A DNA stretch of 64,000 nt from Crocodylus rhombifer (Eukaryota > Chordata > Crocodylia > Crocodylidae), in assembly GCA_038503035.1 (NCBI GenBank), contig JAVSML010025210.1:460044-524043 (forward strand). The letters run 5' to 3'. The translations under genes and the position numbers were made by a program. Positions 10,940-21,545 of the stretch are shown here, in pieces. The notes under the pieces were generated by a model that worked only from the letters and a program-made list of their open reading frames with translations, made no database searches and was not told the origin of the DNA. Position 1 is the first letter of the stretch; each line of letters starts with the position of its first letter.

Positions 10940-11955
10940 TCCCGATACCCACCACATTTATGTCGACCCAGTGATACCACCAGTTGTGCATGGGTACAGA
11001 AAAATTCCCTATGCAACCCTAGGGGATTTGAAGACCACTTTCAAAATGATGGCAGCTATGGGAGTCGTTATGAAGGTGACTAATCCCACACCCTGGGTCA
11101 ATAGCTTTGTGAGCACACACAAAAAAAGGATGATTCACTACAATTCTGTCTAGACTGGGGTGGGCAAAATGCAGCCCCGGGGCTGGATGTGGCCCGCCAA
11201 ACCATTCTATCCAGCCTGCAGGGCCCCTAAAACATTTAGAAAAGTAATAGTAATCTACCCTGGGCTGCCTGTCATGCAATAGCTTGCCGAAACTCAGTAA
11301 GCGGTCCTCTGCCCAAAATAATTGCCCACCCCTGGTCTAGACCCATGAGACCTCAACAAGGCAGTGTTGAGGCAGCACTTTTCTATTCCTGCTGTAGAAG
11401 ATGTTCATAAGAGTTTGTCAGGTAAAAAGCTATTCACCATTCTTGATGAAAAGGATGGCTACTGGCAAGTCAAACTGGACAAGGAGTCAGCAGAGCTGTG
11501 TACCTTAAACACCCCATGGGGATGGTTTCATTCCAATCGCCTTCCCCTTGGTATTAAGTTGGCTAACAAACTATTCCAACGAAAGAATCATGAGTGCTTT
11601 GATGACATTCTGGGAATCCACATAATTTTGGATGACATGCTCATTGTGGCAGCTACCAAAGAGGAACATGACACTATCCTGAAACAAGTCCTGGAGATAG
11701 CACATTTGAAAGGAGTAAAGTTAATAAGGATGAAATACAGTTTTTAGTCGATACCATTAGGGCCATATCTTCCCAAAAGATGGTGTCAAAGCAGACTATG
11801 ACAAAGTAGAAGCCATCAGCAGGATGCCCCCTCCAACAGACAACAAGGGCCTTCAGAGACTCCTCGGAACCATTCAGTACTTTGCGCAATATATTCCATA
11901 TGAGTCCAGCCTGACGGCCCTGCTGAAAGCACTTCTCAGGAATGACGTTATTTGG
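10940..11955 (+). pseudogene. Gypsy reverse transcriptase remnant
   Basis: 'KIPYATLGDLKTTFKMMAAM' (around 11000-11060) and 'VTNPTPWVNSFV' are the N-terminal RT block. After the hAT insertion the frame resumes with DLNKAVLRQHFSIPAVEDV (about 11352-11410) and 'FTILDEKDGYWQVKLDKES'. The catalytic loop reads ILDDML (about 11626-11643) where YLDDIL is usual. A frameshift near 11750 leads into the thumb region ('RLLGTIQYFAQYIP', about 11850-11900). Confidence 0.85.
11156..11334. mobile_element. hAT MITE inside gypsy reverse transcriptase
   Basis: The 179-base element is flanked by perfect 8-base repeats GTCTAGAC (11148-11155 and 11335-11342), the nTCTAGAn target typical of Charlie-like hAT elements. 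Its ends, TGGGGTGGGCAA and TTGCCCACCCCTG, are inverted repeats. Removing it and one repeat copy restores the gypsy reading across the 'CLDP.DLN' block, which shows it is the later insertion. Confidence 0.9.
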
Positions 11956-12400
11956 CAATGGGAACCTAAGCATCAGAAAGCCCTGGATAAGCTCAAGCAA
12001 ACCATCACAAGGACACCTCTACTCAGGTACTGTAACCCAGCAGAGCAGATGGAAATCCAAGCTGATGCATCCAAAGATGGCCTGGGAGCATGTCTGTTTC
12101 AGCAGAAGCAACCAAGTGCATATGCTTTGAGGGCTTTAACACAATCTGAGAGAAATTACGCGCAGATTGAAAAAGAACTTCTGGCAATTTGTCTTCGCCA
12201 CGATGAAGTTCCACCAATATGTGCATGGCACCCAGGTAAGGGTGCAGTCAGACCACAAGCTCCTGGAAGCAATTTTTGCGAAGCCCAAAGGAAAGGCTCT
12301 AGCACGACTGCAAAGGATGCTGTTGCAGCTCCAAAAACATGACATCCAGATTCTCTATACTAAGGCAAAGACAAGTTGGTGGCTGACATGCTTTCTAGAG
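11956..12400 (+). pseudogene. Gypsy RNase H remnant
   Basis: 'MEIQADASKDGLGACLFQQ' (about 12050-12106) is the RNase H start with its catalytic Asp, followed by 'ERNYAQIEKELLAI' with the conserved Glu and, after a frameshift, 'HQYVHGTQVRVQSDHKLLEA' (about 12210-12270) with its SDHK block. The end ('VADMLSRA', about 12376-12402) is the usual RNase H to integrase hinge. Confidence 0.85.
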
Positions 12401-12639
12401 CCACAGTGCTTGCCCCTCCCGCTGAGCCTGATCTTTTCCACTCAGCAAAGGTGGTTCGTGGTCTGACTGCAATGGATCCACTCAGTGGCCAGTTACTCCA
12501 GCAGTTACAGGAGCGCACGAAGGCTGACACGGGACTACAAGTACTTAGAGCCCAGCATCTTAATGGATGGCCGAGCAGGCAAAAACAAATTAGACCTGAA
12601 CTAAAGCCTTACTGGTCTCTCAGACCAAATCTGGATTCA

Positions 12640-13735
12640 GGATGATTTGCTCATGTTTGGCCTGAAAATAATCATTCCACACAGTGTAAGGACCAACATA
12701 TTGACATTGCTTCACTCGCCCCATCAAGGTATACAAAGGTTGATGGCACGAGCGTGCCAAATCATGTATTGGTCTATGATGAATGCCCACATCGAGCAAG
12801 GGATTACAAATTGCACACCTTGTCAAGAGCTCTAACCCAGTACTCAGAACCCATGATCTCACATGACATCCCAGACCTGCCTTAGCTAAAACTGGCAGTG
12901 GACGTTTTTGACCTACGGGGACAGTCTTATTTGGTAATAGTTGATTATTACTCCAAGCACGCTCAATTTTTGCACCTGCCAGACAAAACAGCTGGCATAG
13001 TAGTAGCCAAAATGAAGTCTGTGTTTGCTCGCCATGGCATACCTAAAGAAATAGTTTGTGATCACATGCTATTTGCAAGCCACATGATGAAACAATCCGA
13101 TTTGACTGGGACATAACCATCACCCACTCTAGTCCGGGTTATCCACAATTAGTGGTCAGGCTGAATGTACAGCTCAGACCATCAAATCAATGTTTAAGAA
13201 ATGTTGCAGGATGGCTCAGATCTACACCTGGCTTTACTCAATCTCCAGAACATGCCTATTATAAGTCTTAAGTATGCTCCAGCACAACTTCTGATGGGGA
13301 GACTTTTGCACAGTACCCTTCCTGCTATAACAGTGGTGCTGACACCTAGACTACCGTTGAATGCCTCCCACAAGTTGCAGAAACTTCAAAGGTGCCAAAA
13401 GAAGCACTATGACTGCACAGTTGCATTCTTGCCACCTCTACGAGTTGGGGGAGAAATTCAGGCTGCAAACAAATACAGGTTGGAGACCAGCTTCCGTTAT
13501 CGCAAAAAGGGATGAACCACGTTCTTACATGGTAAAAAACCCCTGCAGTAATGTCCACAGGAGAAACAGAAGACACTTAAGAAAGGATCACTCATCAGTA
13601 CCAGCAAAACATGTTCATGAAACCTATGAAATCTATGATGGACCTCAAGAGACAGCAGCAGAACAATTGTCAGAAGTAAAACCACAGAGACTCCTGATGA
13701 CACCATGCAAACTAAGAGTGGACGTGTGGTGAAAC
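12640..13735 (+). pseudogene. Gypsy integrase remnant
   Basis: An HHCC zinc-binding motif lies at about 12708-12830 (H-x3-H in 'LLHSPHQGIQ', then 'CTPC'). The catalytic core follows with 'DVFDLRGQSYLVIVDYYSKH' at 12900-12960 and, after breaks, 'SGQAECTAQTIKSM' (the SNGQAE block) near 13150-13195. The C-terminal part contains 'DEPRSYMVKN' and 'HRRNRRHLRK' at 13510-13585, a GPY/F-like module. Several frameshifts. Confidence 0.8.
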
Positions 13736-13872
13736 TGCCTACGAAGCACAAGGACTATGTAATGGATTAGCAGTAAAGGCTAGACCCCATTGGTGAGCCA
13801 AGTGCTAGCAACCTCTGCCTCCACGATCCCTAAATGTTCCAAGTTAAAATAGCTACTGATGAACATCAACTA

Positions 13873-14417
13873 CAGGCAGTCCTCGACTTGCAACGTCTTC
13901 AGTTGCAACATTTCGCACTTACAACATTTATAAATTGACACCATTACAATTTTTTGACATCCATTTCAACTTTTTTACAACACTTGATCCGACACCACGC
14001 CACGCCAGTGAACAAGTTTGCTGCATCACCCATCTCCCTGGAGAGAACCCGTCCAAACTTTCTTGGACACTTTCTTTAAGAAAGCAGCCAAGACTCCAGA
14101 AAAACCTGCAGCCAAGACTCCAGCTAAGAGCCCTTCAAAAAGTCCACCAAAGTCACCTCAAAGAAGTCTTTCCAAATCAATATGACTGCTATTTACAATA
14201 TAAATACATTAATGTAGCTGTATTATTCATCTATAATTGATTGAGTACAAAATTCTGGGTTATTTTTTGGTGAAAATAGGGTATCAGGCCTTGGTTCAGG
14301 AACCAATCCCCATTTGTAACGTTGTTTCCTATAGGAAAATCGGTTCTGAGTTGCAATGTTTTCACTGAAGACGCGGTTTTCAGGAACCAATTGTGTTATA
14401 AGTCTGAGAACTGCCTG
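13873..14417. mobile_element. Tigger/pogo-like DNA element in gypsy 3' LTR
   Basis: The 545-base element has inverted termini CAGGCAGTCCTCGACTTGCAA and the complement of TTATAAGTCTGAGAACTGCCTG, and is bordered by TA on each side (13871-13872, 14418-14419), as Tc1/mariner-pogo elements duplicate TA. A second inner inverted repeat ('tgcaacatttcgcacttaca' near 13915; 'gagttgcaatgttttcac' near 14347) supports it. No transposase is recognisable. Confidence 0.85.
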
Positions 14418-14419
14418 TA

Positions 14420-14715
14420 CTTAAGAGGAAGCTCCCACGGCAAAAAAGGGGTATGTGGAAGGAACCTTTAAAGGGCCTGTGGTGGAACGGTCCTGTTTCT
14501 TCCCCCTGATGCCCTGTGGATGCAGTTTGTCGATGTGTGGTGGTTCTCCCTGCAAGCTGCGAGTGCACGTGCTATAGTATCCTGTTTCCTAACAAGGACA
14601 AAGCTGTTTATCATCCCACCTGTCTCTCCTGAATGCTGGCTGGAAGGCAGAACCCCAGGGGCATGGAGGTCTGAGTGAGTGCCCCATCCCAGCAACCCAA
14701 TGGCCTAGAGTATAA
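14420..14715 (+). repeat. Gypsy 3' LTR, main part
   Basis: Matches the 5' LTR from 'aaagggcctgtgg' to 'aatggcctagagta'. The LTR start lies on the other side of the Tigger-like insertion (perhaps from about 13830), because 'acttaagagg' at 14419 lines up with 'acttaaagcc' near 9514. Confidence 0.75.
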
Positions 14716-15061
14716 ACGTTATATGGGCAGGAAGTAGATGCAGGAAGAGGAGATCTGCCTGCCCTTGCTGCTGTCCCCAAACCAGGTGGGGGGGAGACCC
14801 CAAAGCTGCTCCTGCCCCAACTCCAGTCATGGGAGGGGACAGTGGCATCAGCAGGTGGGTTCCCCCTTCCTGCCCCTGCAACTTCCCCTCACCATCCCAG
14901 GGGCTCCACACCCCAGTGTCTGAGCTGCAATGGGGGTCACATCTACCACACAGACACCCCTTTTCAAATTGCTAAATCTGCCTATGGCTTGGTGGTTAGA
15001 AGCTTGCACTGGGTAAACAGAGGTAAATCCTCAGGGCAATCCTGCCTACCTCCCATGCCAC
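14716..15061. other. GC-rich non-coding sequence
   Basis: Open frames on both strands are low-complexity Pro/Gly/Ser reads of GC-rich DNA. No domain or repeat was recognised. Confidence 0.3.
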
Positions 15062-15742
15062 CATTTCATAATTTCTAGGGTCAGAAGGGACCTGAGTAGA
15101 TCATCTGGTCCAACCCCTGCTATAGCAGGAAAGAGTACTGGGGTCAAACGACCCCAGCAAGGTGTTCATCTAGCCTCCTCTTAAAGACCCCCAGGGTAGG
15201 AGCCAGCACCACTTCTCTTGGAAGTTGGCTCCAGATCCTAGCCGCCCTGACAGTGAAGTAGTGCCTCCTGATGTCTAGCCTGAATCTACCCTCTGCCAGC
15301 TTGTGACCGTTATTCCTGGTCACTCCTGGCAGTGCTCGGGGGAACAGGGATTTCCCCAGTGCCCGCTGATCCCCCCTGACTAGTTTATAACAGGCCACAA
15401 GATCCCCCCTCAGCCTTCTCTTGTGGAGGCTGAACAGGTTCAGGTCCTGTAGCCTCTCCTCATAGGGCCTGCCCTGCTGCCCCTAATCATGCGAGTGGCC
15501 CTCCTCTGGACCCTCTCCATGTTGTCCACATCCCTCCTGAAGTGCGGCGCCCAGAACTGGATGCAATACTCCAGCTGCGGCCTGACCAGTGCCACACAGA
15601 GGGGGAGGATCACCTCCTTGGACCTGCTTGAGATGCATCTGTGGATGCATGACAAGGTGCGGTTGGCCTTCCTGGCTGCCTCCCCACACTGCCGGCCCAT
15701 GTTCATCCTGGAGTCAATGATGAAATTGATTTGCAGTGAGGA
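15062..15742 (-). mobile_element. CR1 3' fragment
   Basis: On the minus strand this encodes the ORF2 C-terminus: 'MNMGRQCGEAARKANRTLSC' (about 15647-15706), 'LEYCIQFWAPHFRRDVDNME' and 'GVTRNNGHKLAEGRFRLDIR', then the tail at 15062-15100. One frameshift near 15435 separates the pieces. It closely resembles the CR1 at 25268-26715. Confidence 0.95.
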
Positions 15743-18087
15743 CTGAGCTAACCTCTCCCAGCCCTATGCACATGCTTCCCTGCCTCCACAACCTGGAGTA
15801 GCACCCCCAGAATGACGTGTCTGGAACTAACTCTTAGAATAAGTGCGTCCTTTCTTTCACCTTCTGCCTGCACTGGGGGAGACTGGCAGCTCCAGGGCCT
15901 GGTGTCCTAAAAAGGAAACAAAACATGGGTGTTCCCCAGCCTCAAGTACTGTAACGAAAGGAAGTGGCTCTTCCTCTTCCCCTAAGTTCTGCCACCTACT
16001 TCTCCCTGCTGTCTCCTTCCCTATCCTGCCAGGAAACACATCTCCATCAGGCCTGAGCTTTTCTTCTGGCTGGATTCTCAGCCTTTGGCACTCACTGAGC
16101 CAGCACTTGCATGCTGAAGAGCTAGAGGGGTACCTTTGATCCAGGATGGCAGGCCTCTGCTCTAATATTAATTAATGAAAAGTGAAACAAAAAATGAGGA
16201 TGTTGTAAAATCACTAGATTTCTAAATATAATGATAACTATGAAAGTTTCCTGTGCATGTCAGATATGCATGGAGTCTGTAAGTTAATCCATTTCTATAA
16301 TTATCTTTGTGATTTTCTGCCTATTAATCAGCACAATTTGAAAGTCAGTTTTAGTACCAGTAGTTTACTTACAGCTTTTGCTAAAACAATACAGTAAAAT
16401 GAACAGTAAAAGTGATATATAATAAAATAACATTTAGATCATTTAGAATTTTTGCTAAAAGCATAAAATAAGTTAATCCATTATTCCAGTTTACACAATA
16501 TTAAAACAGAACATAGCACATGATGGTATAAAAAGATAAAATGAAGAAGTAGACAGTGAAACAAGGCAGAGGAATTCTATATGATTTTGGTCCTTATTCT
16601 TTTTGCAAGTAATGCAAACACACGTAAGGAATATATGACGAGCAAGAACCCAGCTTGTTTTTCCCTCGTTACCCCAGTATTTAGTTTCTCATGAATAAAG
16701 CAATCCATTTGCCTCAAAGAACAAACAAGACCACAAATAGTGATTTAAGTCATCCATCTTTCTTCCCACAAGAACATATTCTTTCTTTATATGTCATTTA
16801 AGACCATCTGCCCATGCTGGTACACAAGTGCAAGTCTCAGTAGAGTGAATCTCAGTCTAGTAATGGCTTCTTGTTGTTTATAGTTTTGACCACAAACAGG
16901 TTTCTAGGCCAAAGGAGTGCTTTATTCATCTTAAAAAGGGGAATTTGAGAAAGTCTTACTGCCAGAATATCTGTATGCATGCTGGTATCTTTAATTCTTA
17001 AATGTATGTCTTGTTTTAAATATAAGTGAAAAACTGCATAAGTGACTCCCATTACATTTCCCAGGCCACTTATCTGGAGAAGAATATAGGTGTTTTTTAA
17101 CCATGCACACGAAGGAAATCAGTTAATTACCAGAAACAATAAATCATCCCATTACTTACTTGCAACTAATTCCAAACAATGAATAAAGCCAAGTCTCAGT
17201 TCTTTGCATGCAGCCTCATCAAGCAAACTGACACTCCCAAGTGGCACAAGAGGGTGGATGATCTACAGAGATGCAAATCCTAATCTCCACAAAAGATTCT
17301 TGGGAGTGGCTTTCGAACTGCACATACTCCATCCTGCTCTGGGCTGAGAATGAAATGCATCTCAGCAACAAGGGAAAAGCTCCTCACCATCTCAAGCACT
17401 ACTACAGGTCTGGTGCTGAATTTACCAAACAGCAAAGTTCTAAGCATACGCAAGGAAGCCTGGAGCTGGAAGAGGAGGGGGTCTCAGGGCCCCAGTAAAG
17501 ATTGCTATAGATTGGAACATGAAGAATAGGTTGGTACCACTTCCCTGACTCTAACAAGGGATTCTGCTCCATCATCTTTGCTGAAAGTAGCACCTAGCAT
17601 AGGATTGAAGAGCACGTTTGGAAATCTTGGCCTGTTGTGCCAAATAGTTTGCAGAAGGAACTGCTGAGGAATTTGCCCCTAATCCTACAAACTCTCCAGC
17701 CCCAGGCAAGCTTATATTGTTAGCCACCAATATCAGCACATTTAGAGCATCTCAGCCACTGAATACCAAGGGCTAAACTACTGAGCAGATATTTCCCCCT
17801 GCACCCTACAACTGTGGACTTTCTTGCAGTCCAAGGTGGAGGTTTTGTTGAAGTGTCTTGTTCAAATATTAAGATCACGTCACAGATTTGATACAGTATG
17901 CTAGAAACCATGCTAATGAGCTACATCTCCAAGGGCATCCTTGCTCCACGCCCTTTTTGCAGGATCTGACTGGTTTAGGGGTTGGGATGACCAGGCAGTG
18001 GCTGGAGTGAAAAGTCTTAGTAACTGGTGCCAGGGATATAATTATCAAATTTGGTGCCCTGGGCAAAATTTCCCAGGGCAGGGAGAT
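15743..18087. other. Unannotated intergenic sequence
   Basis: AT-rich from 16140 to 17200. No exon, RNA gene or confident repeat was found. A possible gene-poor unique stretch. Confidence 0.35.
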
Positions 18088-18105
18088 GGGGGTGCTGAGG
18101 GATGA

Positions 18106-18543
18106 GGAGGGTCTTACTTCCCGGGGGCCCGCATCCAAGACATTGCGGAGAGGATCCCGCAGCCCCTCCGGCCCACAGACCACTACCCCATGCTCCTTAT
18201 TCACGTGGGCACCAATGACACGGCTCGGAGCACCCCCAGCCAGGTCATGAGGCGCTACAGGGAGTTGGGAGCGGGGCTTAGGGGTCTGGGAGCTCAGGTG
18301 GTGTTTTCGTCGATCCTCCCGGTCTCGGGCTATGGGCTCAGGAGGGAGAGGAGGATCCACGCGGTGAACCAAAGACTGCGGAGCTGGTGTCACCGGGAAG
18401 GCTTTGGCTTCCATGACCACAGCCCGCTCTTTGGCGAGAGAGGCAGCAAGCTGCTGGGAAGAGATAGCCTCCACCTCTCCCCCCTGGGGAGGAGGCTCTT
18501 CTCAGCCAGGCTGGCTGACCTGCTCCACCGGGCTTTAAACTAA
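18106..18543 (+). CDS. CR1 ORF1, C-terminal esterase-like (SGNH) domain
   Basis: The frame is open from 18106 and reads 'SYFPGARIQDIAERIPQ' then 'LLIHVGTNDTA' (the GTND block) and near the end 'DSLHLS' (the DxxH block). Gly/Asn and Asp/His are the oxyanion and catalytic positions of SGNH hydrolases. An esterase-like domain in CR1 ORF1 is established for this LINE clade. The N-terminal part, including any zinc-finger or PHD region, is missing because the element is truncated. Ends TAA, 116 bases before the ORF2 ATG. Confidence 0.85.
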   Translation, partial: GGSYFPGARIQDIAERIPQPLRPTDHYPMLLIHVGTNDTARSTPSQVMRRYRELGAGLRGLGAQVVFSSILPVSGYGLRRERRIHAVNQRLRSWCHREGFGFHDHSPLFGERGSKLLGRDSLHLSPLGRRLFSARLADLLHRALN

Positions 18544-18659
18544 GCCCGCTGGGGGATGGGGGGACTACTGCCCCTGCTGGCCCGCTGAGCGACCCTTGCA
18601 AAGCCAGCAGACCAAGGCACTTAAGAGAGCCCACCCCTTCCCCAGCCCTGGCACAATCT

Positions 18660-21455
18660 GTGGGCAAGGCAAGAGCCCCTAAGGGCACACTTGCCTGCCT
18701 GTACACTAATGCCAGGAGCCTGGGTAAAAAGCAGGAGGAGCTCATTCTCCTGCTCAGTGCAAAGAATTATGACATTATTGGGATAACGGAGACCTGGTGG
18801 GACTCCACCCATGACTGGCCCACGGGGATAGAGGGCTATACCCTGTACAGGAGGGATCGTGTTGACAAAAGGGGCGGGGGTGTAGCTCTCTATGTGAAGG
18901 AAAGCTACATGTCCCTGCAAGCTGATGTTGGCGACCGACATGGACAGCTAGAGACCCTCTGGGTAAAAATTCGTGGGAAAAACGGCACAGGGGACACAAC
19001 GGTGGGAGTCTACTACAGACCTCCCACTCAAAGTCCTGAGCTTGACCAGGAGTTCGCCCAGGAACTGACTGAGGCCGCTTGCTCCAGGACCTTGGTTGTC
19101 ATGGGTGACTTCAATTACCCGGACATCTCGTGGGAAGATCACTCAGCAAAATCCAAGCAGTCGCAAAGCTTTCTCTCGTGCGTGGATGACCTCTACCTGA
19201 CTCAAGAAGTCTATGGGCCAACGAGAGGCAAAGCGCTGCTCGACCTGGTACTGGCTACGGGGGACGACCTAATCGGCGACCTAGTGATTGATGGGAAGCT
19301 GGGTGACAGCGACCACGAGCTGATCACCTTCACCATCCGCCGTAAAGCTGGCAAGTCAGTCAGCAACACAGAAGTCCTTGACTTCAGAAAAGCCAACTTT
19401 GACAAGCTCAAGAGGCTTCTCGGTCAGGCCCTCAGGGACCGTGACCCCAGGGAGATGGGAGTTCAAGAAGAGTGGTTGCTTCTCAAGGAAGCGATCCTCA
19501 ATGCACAAGCTAAATCTAGTCCAACACAGAGGAAAGGCAGCAAGAAGGCACAGCAGCCCCCCTGGATCTCTGGGGACCTAGCAGACCTCCTGCGGCTAAA
19601 AAGGAAAGCCTACAAAGGATGGAGGATGGGATTCACCTCCAAGGAGAATTATTCTGCACTGGTCTGGTCCTGCAGGGACCAAACCAGGAAAGCCAAGGCT
19701 GCAACTGAACTCCAACTAGCTTCAAGCATCAAGGACAACAAAAAGTCCTTTTTCAGATATGTGGGGAGCCGGAGGAAAAGCAAGGGCAATGTTGGACCCC
19801 TGCTAAACCAGATGGGGCAACTGACAACTGACACCCAGGAAAAAGCCAACCTATTAAATGGGTACTTTGTGTCAGTCTTTCATCAGTCCCATGGGACGCC
19901 CGTGCCTGCTATGGGACAGGGAGATCCGGGTGATGGGGATCCCCTACCCTCCATCAATGCTGACCTCGTGAAGGAACAGCTTGAGAAGCTGGATACCTTC
20001 AAGTCAGCCGGCCCTGACAATCTGCACCCCAGGGTACTCAAGGAGCTGGTGAGCGTCATAGCCCAGCCCCTGGCATGGATCTTTGAAAACTCCTGGCGCT
20101 CTGGTGTAGTGCCCGAAGACTGGAAGAAGGCCAATGTGGTGCCGATCTTCAAGAAAGGGAGGAGAGTGGATCTGGCTAACTACAGGCCCATTAGCCTGAC
20201 TTCTATCCTGGGGAAGATTTTAGAAAAGTTTATTAAGGAGGCCATCCTTGATGGACTGGCCCAGGCTAACATCCTAAGGGATAGCCAGCACGGGTTTGTT
20301 GCGGGTAGGTCTTGTTTGACCAATCTCATTTCCTTCTATGACCAGGTGACCTATCACCTGGACAAGGGAGAAGAGATTGATGTCATATATCTTGACTTCA
20401 AAAAAGCCTTTGATCTGGTATCCCACAATCACCTCTTGGCCAAACTGCCCAGTTGTGGCCTTGGCTCCACCACGATCCGCTGGCTGGGAAACTGGCTCCG
20501 TGGTCAGACCCAGAGGGTTGTAATCGATGGCAGTCACTCATTGTGGTGCCCTGTGACCAGTGGGGTCCCTCAAGGCTCTGTCCTGGGACCCAAACTGTTC
20601 AACATCTTCATTAATGATGTGGACATTGGAGTCAGAAGCGGACTGGCCAAGTTCGCCGATGACACCAAACTTTGGGGCAAAGCATCCACGCCAGAAGATA
20701 GGCGGGTGATCCAGGCTGACCTGGACAAGCTCAGCAAATGGGCAGACGAGAACCTCATGGTGTTTAACACCGAAAAATGCAAGGTTCTCCACCTTGGGAG
20801 AAAAAACCTGCAGCATCCTTATAGGTTCGGCAGTGCTACGTTGGATAGCACTAGAGAAGAAAGAGACTTGGGGGTCATCATTGACCACAAGATGAACATG
20901 AGCCTCCAATGCGATGCTGCGGCTAGTAAAGCGACCAAAACGCTGGCTTGCATCCATAGATGCTTCTCGAGCAAATCCCGGGACGTCATTCTCCCCTTGT
21001 ACTTGGCCTTGGTGAGGCCGCAGCTGGAGTACCGCTTCCAGTTTTGGGCTCCACAATTCAAAAAGGATATGGAGAAGCTTGAGAGAGTCCAGAGGAGAGC
21101 CACGCGCATGATCAGAGGTCAGGAAAACAGATCTTACGATGACAGGCTGAGAGCCATGGGACTCTTTAGCCTGGAAAAGCGTAGGCTCAGGGGTGATCTG
21201 ATGGCCACCTATAAGTTTATCAGGGGTGACCACTAGGATCTGGGGGAACGTTTGTTCACCAGAGCACACCAAGGGATGACGAGGTCGAACGGTCACAAAC
21301 TCCTGCAAGACTGTTTCAGGCTGGACATAAGGAAGAATTTCTTTACTGTCCGAGCCCCCAAGGTCTGGAACAGTCTGCCAGCGGAGGTGGTTCAAGCACC
21401 TACATTGAGCACCTTCAAGAGTAAATTGGACGCTTATCTTGCTGGGATCCTATGA
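18660..21455 (+). pseudogene. CR1 ORF2 endonuclease-reverse transcriptase, one stop
   Basis: Residues 1-230 form an APE-type endonuclease: 'CLYTNARSL' (N), 'GITETWW' (E), 'GVYYRPP', 'VMGDFNYPDI' (D, N) and 'SDHELI' (catalytic SDH). The reverse transcriptase follows, with 'VVPIFKKG', 'NYRPISLTSILGKILEK', 'DVIYLDFKKAFDLVSH', 'GVPQGSVLGP' and catalytic 'FADD'. The C-terminal domain runs to 21455. Codon 859 (21234-21236) is TAG where related copies at 26398-26407 read CAG; the frame then continues in phase for about 72 codons. With the stop the product loses its last part and is probably inactive. Confidence 0.95.
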
Positions 21456-21545
21456 GCCCAGCTGACTTCCTGCCCTTTGGGCAGGGGGCTGGACTCGATG
21501 ATCTCCCGAGGTCCCTTCCAGCCCTAATATCTATGAAATCTATGA

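Larger units (their letters stand above)
9451..14715 (+). mobile_element. Ty3/gypsy LTR retrotransposon, decayed
   Basis: The order is LTR, primer-binding site, gag, protease, reverse transcriptase, RNase H, integrase, LTR, which is the Ty3/gypsy order. Every coding domain is broken by frameshifts and stops. The two LTRs share long blocks (for example 'aaagctgtttatcatcccac' in the 3' copy) but are clearly diverged, so the insertion is old. Two DNA transposons landed in it later: 11156-11334 and 13873-14417. Confidence 0.9.
18088..21545 (+). mobile_element. Nearly full-length CR1 LINE
   Basis: Contains the end of ORF1, a 116-base spacer, ORF2 and a 3' UTR ending in repeated 'atctatgaa' units at about 21526-21545. 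It is 5' truncated inside ORF1. CR1 elements mobilise by reverse transcription primed at the target and are normally 5' truncated. The only visible damage to ORF2 is one in-frame stop at 21234-21236, so this is among the youngest insertions in the window. Confidence 0.95.

Noticed and set aside
17875..18745. Minus-strand open frames of 199 and 135 codons
   Set aside because: They overlap CR1 ORF1 and its flank in antisense with no motif.
20538..21395. 285-codon minus-strand open frame
   Set aside because: It is the antisense of the CR1 ORF2 and disappears in other CR1 copies.
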